Positions 1-5,815 of a stretch of 8,954 bases of DNA are shown piece after piece. The position numbers and the translations under genes are program-made. The notes under the pieces are model-generated. The model saw only the letters and a list, made by a program, of their open reading frames with translations. It was not told the origin of the DNA and searched no databases. How positions within the stretch are numbered: position 1 is the first letter of the stretch; the number at the start of each line of letters is the position of its first letter. The stretch is from JAHWKS01 sp964458385 (GTDB lineage: Bacteria; Planctomycetota; Planctomycetia; Pirellulales; Pirellulaceae), in contig CAYWIS010000239.1 of NCBI GenBank assembly GCA_964458385.1, positions 1 through 8,954 of the forward strand, written 5' to 3'.

Positions 1-745
1 ACTGCGCGCCATACTTGTCGAGCCTGCCGTGCAAGCCCCCCCCTTTATCGTCCAGGTGGAACGTCTCGGCGATGGAGGCTCGCAAGCCCGGCTTCAGGCC
101 TGTCAAACACTGCCCCGTCAGTTCGATGCCTTTTCTTCGAGCCTTGTTTCGGTCTTTGTCGTTGAGCTTCAGCAGGCCCGTGGCGAGATTGTCGCGAGCG
201 ATCTCGCGAGCGCAGGACCACCACCGTCGGGCGCGCTCTTCTGCTTCGGCAACGTTTCTATCCGATTTGTGCTGTTCGAACCCGTAGCTCGCGAGGAATT
301 CCTTAATGGTTAATCGATGATCGCAAGATTCACTCGGGCGCCCTCCCAAGTCGAGTAAGACGGTAGGCTTGGACGCATCGATGTAAATGAGCCGAGCGCC
401 GCGCCCCCTGAAGAACTCGTAAGCGGCGAGGGACATCAACTTGGTTCCGCCGGTAATGTTAGCAAGCCACTCGTCTTCCGGCCTTTGTTCGTAGGCCCAC
501 TGGAGGCTCTTGCGAACCGATTCCAGATTCTGCTCTTCTTCGAGCGGTGCGACGAAACAATGCTCGCGATAATCGAGACCTCCGATTTGCAGAGCCTTCA
601 AAAGCCGCTCTGCGGACCTCTTCCCTCGCATGTCCGCAGACTCCAACAGGACTAACCAGTCCGGCCGGAAATGATGCACAGACAGAAGGTTAGGAACCAT
701 CTGTTCGGACAAGAGGCAGAATAGCGTGGTGAAATTCGGTTTCAT
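1..745 (-). CDS. CARF-domain CRISPR ancillary effector, DUF1887 (Card1/Can2-like), 3' end cut off by window edge
   Basis: I translated 248 codons from ATG at 745 to the left edge with no stop. The N-terminus (LLSEQMVPNLL, residues 11-21, then PDWLVLLES at 28-36) and the NITGGTK motif at 96-102 followed by LMSLAAYEF match the CARF domain of DUF1887 proteins. In that family the GGTK loop helps bind cyclic oligoadenylate, usually cA4. Family members normally continue into a PD-(D/E)xK nuclease that cuts DNA and/or RNA when the ligand binds. That half is not in the window, so nuclease activity is inferred. Residues about 165-205 are rich in Arg, Lys and Glu and look helical, probably the linker between domains. 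The start is fixed because an in-frame TGA lies 10 codons upstream and no other start codon lies between. No good Shine-Dalgarno site is visible. The gene follows the Cmr6-Cmr1 stop by 51 nt, so it is probably the last gene seen of the operon. Confidence 0.85.
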   Translation of the reverse strand, partial: MKPNFTTLFCLLSEQMVPNLLSVHHFRPDWLVLLESADMRGKRSAERLLKALQIGGLDYREHCFVAPLEEEQNLESVRKSLQWAYEQRPEDEWLANITGGTKLMSLAAYEFFRGRGARLIYIDASKPTVLLDLGGRPSESCDHRLTIKEFLASYGFEQHKSDRNVAEAEERARRWWSCAREIARDNLATGLLKLNDKDRNKARRKGIELTGQCLTGLKPGLRASIAETFHLDDKGGGLHGRLDKYGAQ

Positions 746-796
746 CGGTTTTCTGCCATGAGAAGAATACGATCATATTGACGTTCTCTGTCAGAT

Positions 797-3268
797 TTAG
801 CGACGGCGCCCACTACTTTTTCCCTTGCCTTTTGGGGCGTCCGAACCCTTGCGTGCTTGGTCTGCCTGATCGTCTGCAGGCGTTGGATAGCGAAAGGCGA
901 TTTCGCGCACATTGGCAAAGCGTACAATCAAGAGGACCGCATCGCCGGGTTTCTTGTCTGCAGGTACGTCGGACCAGTTTTGAATGGGGCCGACAAGCCC
1001 GGAATCGCGATGCTTTGCTTTCCATCCTCCTTTTTTCGTCTTTTCTTCGAGCAATTCAGCATTAACACGGTCGCCAGCGTTAGGAAGCGTCGCCTTGCTG
1101 GCTTGTGAGCCTTGACTCCCCGCGAGAGTGGGCGTGGGAAACGTTGGCTTTCGCCCTTGGTCTTTATACTTTTCGATGCGATTTTTAAACTCTCGCTCCA
1201 AGTGATTAACCAACTTCCTCAGAATCTCTTGGCTTTCGGCCCGGCCGGCTGCCAAGGGCTTGGAGTTGTCGTAGCAATAGTCGGTTTCAAAAACTACGGC
1301 GCGTAGAGTAAGTTCTCTCCCGCTGTCTCTTGCGAGATGGTAAATGACCGGCGCCGCGTGGCGATTCCCACGGGGCCCCTTTAGATCAGCTGGCGGTTTC
1401 CAATTTCTTCCTCGTTGACGAGGCAGAGGGTTCGCTCGCGGGCCATGAATCTTCCGTGGCAGACCGAGCGAGGCTTTTGCAGAGCAATGTTTTCCGTGAC
1501 CGGTTTCGGGTGAAGCCTGGGCAAAGGCTTGCATCACGCAGCCAATTTGGTCGAGGGCAAACCATGGGTTTGTCCACGGCGTCCGAGTGTCGGCGAGAAA
1601 CTTCGCTCGATCGAGGGTCGGCGTTCCTGTAGAGCCGGCCCGATAGGGGAGCTGTTTCTGGCGCCACACGTCGCGAAACGCAGCGGCATGTTTTGTAACA
1701 TCCTCGCGGGTCCATTGAGGTAAAGTGCTCGAATCCGTGAGCGAGCCGAAGCCCTTCCGCCATTTGGCGCCGACACCGCCATAGTGACACAGAAGCCATA
1801 GGGCAGCCCGCGCCTGATCGCGCAGGGTTTGCGCGTCGATTGATTCCTCTCGAATTACACGTCCATGCTTATCTCGTATATGGTAGGTTCCCGATCTCGC
1901 AGTGATGATGACCCTCCATCTAGATCCTGCTGCAAGACACCAGCGGCGGTTGCGGGATTTCACATCCCCGGTCTTCATTTCATCGGTGCCGTAGGCAGCG
2001 TAGAAAAGCCCTTGTGTCGTGTTGGAGCGAGAGTGAGGAATCTCATTTTTCTCGAAGAATTCTCTGTCGTCTTTCAAGACATCTTTTTGATTCTCGTTTT
2101 TGCCTACCAATTTCCCGGGACGAGGAAACGGACCAATTCGCTCCAACGGCGCTACGTCCACACGGATTGCGCCGCCTTGGTTCGTATCGCCCCATACAGC
2201 GGCCTCCATTTTGCGTAGCGTCGCCACATCGACGTGACCGGCGTGCAGCGTGCGCCACCACCAGCGAAGCAGACCGCGTAGCGTTGCGGGGCGGAGGTCA
2301 CAGTCATGGGCATTTTGCTCGGCGCCCGCCAGGAAAGCGGGCGTCACAAGCTCTAGTGTCGCCTCGAAGACAGCGCGGTCCGCCGTTAGAAGGGCCGGCG
2401 CCGAGCCCTCCGAGGTCAACTCGAACGAACCGTATCCCGCGGCCGTCTTGGCGCCGGCGCCAAGATGACACAAAGCGCCCAGTAGCCATTCCTTCGCAAG
2501 TTCCAGACGTTGGTCGTCAACATCGCGGCGTCGCTTGCTGAGAGCGAATTCAAACTCAACCCCCGGCGGCACAGCCAAAAAGTAAACGGGAACCGGATCT
2601 TCCCAATCACCCGGCGGATGCTGATTATCGCCCTCTGGGGCTTGGTAGTACTTGGAATGGTGGTTGTTGACAATGTCGACCACCAGCGGCGGCCATTTGG
2701 TTGGCCAGGCCTCATGAAAGACGATTTGACCAGCGCAGGAATCCTTGGGCGCGCTCAAGTTGAGCCGTTTGGCCAAGTCACGCACGGCGGGTGAATCGGC
2801 CCATCCAAAGACTTGGCAGATTCGCTCCCACGCGGTCTGCCGGTCGCCCTGAGCCGGCAACCAGCACTCGCAGGCGTAGGCGTGCGCCATCCCCTTGAGG
2901 CCCGTTCCCGGCAAATAGACGAAGCCGTAGATTGGATGTAAGCAGATTCCGGCATTCACCAGCGCCGAAGCACGGGCGAGATGCAGCGTGAAGGGGCCGC
3001 GTGTGCGGCAAACAAACCATTGTGCGGAGGCGAGAACCGCATGCCGACGATCCCGCAGAGCAGCCCAATCTAGCCCCGAGGGCGCGCGGCGTGCAAGTTG
3101 GGCCACCTCTTGTGTCGAAGGCCGCTGTACATCTTCCGAAAACTTGGTGGATTGGCCAGCCTTCCAACTGGCGACGTACTTATCCAGCAGCAAGCCTAAA
3201 TGCGCCTCGTGGCGATGTCGCTCCAGGAGTTGCTGAAGGGAGCGAGGAACAGGAATTTGCGGAGCCAT
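797..3268 (-). CDS. cmr6-cmr1: Cmr6-Cmr1 fusion, type III-B RAMP subunits, with extra C-terminal domain
   Basis: One open frame of 823 residues carries two RAMP proteins that are normally separate. Residues 1 to about 290 are Cmr6: the PGTGLKG loop at 120-126 and the glycine-rich loop GAGAKTAAGYGS at 270-281. After a linker of about 15 residues, Cmr1 starts near 300: TPAFLAGAE at 309-317, LRPATLRGLLRWWW at 325-338, QGLFYAAYG at 419-427 and GGVGAKWRKGFGS at 497-509. A second RAMP-like half reaches about 665 (ASLGLPR at 599-605, RHAAPVIYH at 636-644). A Pro/Ser-rich linker at about 705-727 leads to a beta-rich module at 728-795 and a basic tail ending GKGKSSGRRR. In Cmr complexes Cmr6 and Cmr1 sit next to each other at the crRNA 3' end and help capture target RNA, so the fusion order agrees with the assembly. 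I chose ATG at 3268 because GGGAG lies 9 nt upstream. TTG at 3274 overlaps the cmr5 stop but would have only a 3-nt spacer. Confidence 0.92.
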   Translation of the reverse strand: MAPQIPVPRSLQQLLERHRHEAHLGLLLDKYVASWKAGQSTKFSEDVQRPSTQEVAQLARRAPSGLDWAALRDRRHAVLASAQWFVCRTRGPFTLHLARASALVNAGICLHPIYGFVYLPGTGLKGMAHAYACECWLPAQGDRQTAWERICQVFGWADSPAVRDLAKRLNLSAPKDSCAGQIVFHEAWPTKWPPLVVDIVNNHHSKYYQAPEGDNQHPPGDWEDPVPVYFLAVPPGVEFEFALSKRRRDVDDQRLELAKEWLLGALCHLGAGAKTAAGYGSFELTSEGSAPALLTADRAVFEATLELVTPAFLAGAEQNAHDCDLRPATLRGLLRWWWRTLHAGHVDVATLRKMEAAVWGDTNQGGAIRVDVAPLERIGPFPRPGKLVGKNENQKDVLKDDREFFEKNEIPHSRSNTTQGLFYAAYGTDEMKTGDVKSRNRRWCLAAGSRWRVIITARSGTYHIRDKHGRVIREESIDAQTLRDQARAALWLLCHYGGVGAKWRKGFGSLTDSSTLPQWTREDVTKHAAAFRDVWRQKQLPYRAGSTGTPTLDRAKFLADTRTPWTNPWFALDQIGCVMQAFAQASPETGHGKHCSAKASLGLPRKIHGPRANPLPRQRGRNWKPPADLKGPRGNRHAAPVIYHLARDSGRELTLRAVVFETDYCYDNSKPLAAGRAESQEILRKLVNHLEREFKNRIEKYKDQGRKPTFPTPTLAGSQGSQASKATLPNAGDRVNAELLEEKTKKGGWKAKHRDSGLVGPIQNWSDVPADKKPGDAVLLIVRFANVREIAFRYPTPADDQADQARKGSDAPKGKGKSSGRRR

Positions 3269-3270
3269 TC

Positions 3271-3699
3271 TCAATCACTCCCGTCTTGCGTGAGTCCTTC
3301 GGCCTCCGCAAAGCGATTCAGCCACACGAGGTACGCCATCGCTTCGTCGGTAAATCTCCTTAGATCCTCAGCCCCACCTTCGACGATGGCTCGCAGCATC
3401 GCATCCTTCGCGGGGGCAGGCTCGCAACTTTGAGGATTGCGTCGCTTATCCAACACCCAGTCCCCCAGCGCCTCTAATAATTCCTGGGAATAGTCTTTGG
3501 CGTGCAAAAACGCCAGCGCTTGTCCTAGGCCCGATGTCATGATGCGTGTGGGCAGCTTCTTCGCATTGCGGCCAAACTGCTTGGCGGACTCACTGCCTTT
3601 GCCCTTGCTAGAGACAATGCGCTGGACAACTGCCCAGGCATGTTTGGCGCGTCGCTGATCGAGTGTTGGACGGGGATTGGCTTTTGCATTAACGTTCAT
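3271..3699 (-). CDS. cmr5: Cmr5, type III-B small subunit (Cas11 class)
   Basis: This 142-residue protein is the small, helical Cmr5 subunit. Its features are the N-terminal RRAKHAWAVVQRIV helix at 16-29, AKQFGRNAKKLPTRI at 39-53, and the signature GLGQALAFLHAK at 57-68. A second helical stretch, EDLRRFTDEAMAYLVWLNRF, spans 111-130. The length is close to that of typical Cmr5. Several Cmr5 copies form the inner filament alongside Cmr4 and contact the target strand; the protein has no known catalytic role. The low-complexity stretch at 88-98 (NPQSCEPAPAK) replaces a loop. The gene begins 6 nt after the cmr4 stop and ends 2 nt before the cmr6-cmr1 ATG, which suggests coupled translation. No clear Shine-Dalgarno site precedes its ATG: the upstream bases are an AT-rich run containing three copies of ATAG or ATAA. 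It may depend on ribosomes finishing cmr4. Confidence 0.93.
   Translation of the reverse strand: MNVNAKANPRPTLDQRRAKHAWAVVQRIVSSKGKGSESAKQFGRNAKKLPTRIMTSGLGQALAFLHAKDYSQELLEALGDWVLDKRRNPQSCEPAPAKDAMLRAIVEGGAEDLRRFTDEAMAYLVWLNRFAEAEGLTQDGSD
3278..3282 (-). promoter_or_regulatory. Ribosome binding site that decides the cmr6-cmr1 start
   Basis: GGGAG on the minus strand, inside the last codons of cmr5, is 9 nt from ATG 3268 but only 3 nt from the alternative TTG at 3274. The ATG is therefore the better start. Confidence 0.6.
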
Positions 3700-3705
3700 G
3701 GTTAT

Positions 3706-4650
3706 CTATCTATTCGTTCCGAAGATCCAAGCAGCGCAGAGCCCTTTGCCCGTCGTCTCATCGCCGCCTACTTGCAAGACGGCGCCGTGAACGTGGCGGC
3801 CAACGTAGGCTAACACTTGTTCCGCGGTTCGCGGGCCGTCCTCGCTGCGGCTACGATGGGCCAAAAGCAGCGAATAAAAGAGCGTCTCCGGAGGCAGGAA
3901 CTCCTGGTAAAACAAGGCTCCTTCCTTGACGGTCTTTGTTTGATAATCCAAGCCGATGCGGGCAGACACCTCGGTAGCATGACGCACGAAGTGCCCGAAA
4001 TCGTCGTCATGCAACACGGCCAGATGGGTCCCAAGCCGGGCACGAGTGAAATCGTCTCCGACGGCCCGCTGAGCGAGCCATTCTCCGAGCGACGCCGCGT
4101 CGCCAACCACCTGGAACTCGAATTCTTCCAGCACCAGCCGCTTCTCTTCGACCCGCAATGGACTGTCGGAAGCGCAAAGGGCCTGCTCTGGGGCCAAATT
4201 TTGGGGCAGCGCCGGGGGCGTCTCTTGCCCCGCCAAAATCAAATCGCGGTGCATTCGCTCCAGCACCGCCGGGCAGGTCACCCAGGCGAACACGCCCTTG
4301 AGCGAGCGCACCGGAAAAGCCAGGATCCGGGCGTCGGTCACGGCTAGCGCGCCGGCATGCGACGAACTCTCGTCGACCTTGCCGGGGCCAAAAGCAGCCA
4401 CAAGATCTTTGTCGTTTTCATTCGCCGCCTTGCGATCGCCGCCATGTCGCTCGTGGGCGGCCGCTTCGCGGCAACGATCGCGCAAGATGCCTTTGATGGC
4501 CGTGCCAGGGATCAGGGGCCAATGCGTATGGCGTTCGCGCTGGATCGGAAGATCCACGGCGCCCAGCGCCGTTCCCGAACCGGGGTGCAACGACGTTTGA
4601 GCATGTAGAAAGAGCACCGCCGCATGGGTGGAAGTTGGAGAGTCAGGCAT
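3706..4650 (-). CDS. cmr4: Cmr4, type III-B backbone RAMP and target-RNA ribonuclease
   Basis: This 314-residue protein is Cmr4 (Cas7 family), present in several copies along the crRNA. It cuts target RNA at 6-nt intervals. The N-terminal block carries HPGSG at 22-26, then AVDLPIQRERHT at 31-42, where Asp33 aligns with the Asp known to be catalytic in the family, then LIPGTAIKG at 46-54. FGP at 87-89 and VTDARILAFPVRSLKG at 104-119 follow. The C-terminal region has LHDDDFGHFVRHATEV at 213-228, TKTVKEGALFYQEFLPPETL at 238-257 and the glycine loop GGDETTGKG at 295-303. The start at 4650 fits where the Cmr4 fold begins. It overlaps the cmr3 stop by 8 bp and has AAAGGA at 4661-4666, 10 nt upstream. 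A longer in-frame version from 4827 would add 59 residues that overlap the conserved Cmr3 C-terminus and do not resemble Cmr4, so I rejected it. Confidence 0.96.
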   Translation of the reverse strand: MPDSPTSTHAAVLFLHAQTSLHPGSGTALGAVDLPIQRERHTHWPLIPGTAIKGILRDRCREAAAHERHGGDRKAANENDKDLVAAFGPGKVDESSSHAGALAVTDARILAFPVRSLKGVFAWVTCPAVLERMHRDLILAGQETPPALPQNLAPEQALCASDSPLRVEEKRLVLEEFEFQVVGDAASLGEWLAQRAVGDDFTRARLGTHLAVLHDDDFGHFVRHATEVSARIGLDYQTKTVKEGALFYQEFLPPETLFYSLLLAHRSRSEDGPRTAEQVLAYVGRHVHGAVLQVGGDETTGKGLCAAWIFGTNR

Positions 4651-5815
4651 CGGTCCAGGTTCCTTTGAAATACAAACCCCAGCCCTGCCGTTGGTCCCAG
4701 AGGTTATCACACAAGCTCGGGCCGAGGTCGTCGGGAATGCGATCGAGAAAATAAACGCTGCCGGCAGACGCCGCAAAGCGGGTTGGCTTCGGTCCGCCAC
4801 GCGCCAAGTCCCACCCCGATACAGCAAGAGGCGGCGGCGCCGCGGCAGCGCGTAGGCATTTGTCCAATTTTGCCGGGCGCCAACCTTCGAATAAGCCGGG
4901 GGTCGTTAACACGAGAAAGGGTTTGCCACCAGAGGAGGGCGGCTCGAGTGACTCCACATCAAGACAAGGCACGGACCGCACAGCCACGCGCCGCCCCTCG
5001 CCGCCAAACGCCAGCACCCGGCAACCTTCCAAGGCGTTATGAGGGGCGTCGGCGGGCAAATCGACTTCGGCGTAGAACGCCACCGAGTAACGCGTTTGGT
5101 CCGGTCCGCGCACCACGCTACGAGCGAGAGCCAGAAAGCTGGCGCCGTAGATTTGAGATTCCGCTGCAGTCAGGCGTTCCGGGTCGATCATGATCCCGGT
5201 GCGATTGTCTGACTCGAGGAGCTCTTGAGCCGCACGCCATTCCTGTCGGGGCATTTCCTTCCCCTGGAGCAAGGCCGCCATTCCCGCCGCTGTAAGAAAA
5301 CCGCCAATGGGCTCGGTGGCCTCGCGACCTGTTCGCCATAGCGGCGCCAATGCTTCCTGATCCTCGCAGCTTTCACTCCAGCCTGGAATCCGACGCGACG
5401 TCATCGGCATGACGGTCGTAAGCGGGCCGTCTTTGCTCTTCTTGGGACCATGCACGATCGCAGGTGTGGGAAATAGCACACAGGGCGGCCCATCGAACGT
5501 GTGGGCAGGAACTTCGGCAAGCCAAGGGCCACGCACTGCAATCTGAGCAATCCAGCGCGGCGCGCCGCAGTTGGGGAGCACGTCGGCAAACCAATCGGGA
5601 TGCAAGGGGCGGATGGCGCTTTTGACCAGCGCGGCAAGTTTCGCGAAATCACACCCATGTTGCTCCAGAAGCGCCGTCCACAACGCCCCGGCGAGCGTTT
5701 GTGGAACCGGGAAAACGCCGCCCGCCCGTGTCGCGGCGCCAAACGGACGACCGTCGCGAAAAAAGAGCACATCTAGCGGCTCGAGAATCAGTCCCACACG
5801 GTTTGGCGCGTTCAT
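4643..5815 (-). CDS. cmr3: Cmr3, type III-B Cas5-like subunit
   Basis: This 390-residue protein is Cmr3, the Cas5-class RAMP that pairs with Cas10 at the foot of the complex and binds the 8-nt 5' tag of the crRNA. Family signatures run along its length: LILEPLDVLFFRDGRPF at 9-25, RTGIMIDPERLTAAESQIY at 205-223, LAFGGEGRRV at 268-277, WDLARGGPKP at 335-344 and AGSVYFLD at 351-358. The length is usual for Cmr3. It has no catalytic motif, as expected. The start at 5815 forms an ATGA overlap with the cas10 stop, and a GGAG lies 6 nt upstream within a GGGGGAGAG run at 5820-5828. An upstream in-frame ATG at 5854 would add 13 residues lacking family similarity and lies deep in cas10, so it is less likely. 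The downstream gene cmr4 starts inside its last codons. Confidence 0.95.
   Translation of the reverse strand: MNAPNRVGLILEPLDVLFFRDGRPFGAATRAGGVFPVPQTLAGALWTALLEQHGCDFAKLAALVKSAIRPLHPDWFADVLPNCGAPRWIAQIAVRGPWLAEVPAHTFDGPPCVLFPTPAIVHGPKKSKDGPLTTVMPMTSRRIPGWSESCEDQEALAPLWRTGREATEPIGGFLTAAGMAALLQGKEMPRQEWRAAQELLESDNRTGIMIDPERLTAAESQIYGASFLALARSVVRGPDQTRYSVAFYAEVDLPADAPHNALEGCRVLAFGGEGRRVAVRSVPCLDVESLEPPSSGGKPFLVLTTPGLFEGWRPAKLDKCLRAAAAPPPLAVSGWDLARGGPKPTRFAASAGSVYFLDRIPDDLGPSLCDNLWDQRQGWGLYFKGTWTDA
4661..4666 (-). promoter_or_regulatory. Ribosome binding site of cmr4
   Basis: AAAGGA in the end of cmr3 lies 10 nt upstream of ATG 4650. It supports the short Cmr4 of 314 residues. Confidence 0.55.

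Noticed and set aside
772..777. TATGAT -10-like box 27 nt upstream of the CARF gene
   Set aside because: The box matches consensus at 5 of 6 positions, but no -35 box occurs at 16-18 nt spacing (the nearest TTGACA-like site leaves only 11 nt) and there is no extended -10. A separate promoter for this gene is not supported.
742..927. 61-codon minus-strand frame ending just at the CARF gene start with an ATGA-like overlap
   Set aside because: Its position looks like translational coupling, but most of it is out of frame inside the conserved C-terminal module of the fusion and its composition is that of a shadow frame.
797..3268. Possible assembly error joining Cmr6 and Cmr1
   Set aside because: The frame is continuous for 823 codons, the junction has an ordinary linker with no homopolymer run, and both halves keep their conserved ends. 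A genuine fusion is the simpler reading, though reads should confirm it.
3706..4827. Longer Cmr4 starting at ATG 4827
   Set aside because: The added 59 residues are a frame shadow of the conserved Cmr3 C-terminus (WDLARGGPKP and AGSVYF). ATG 4650 gives normal Cmr4 length and a ribosome site.
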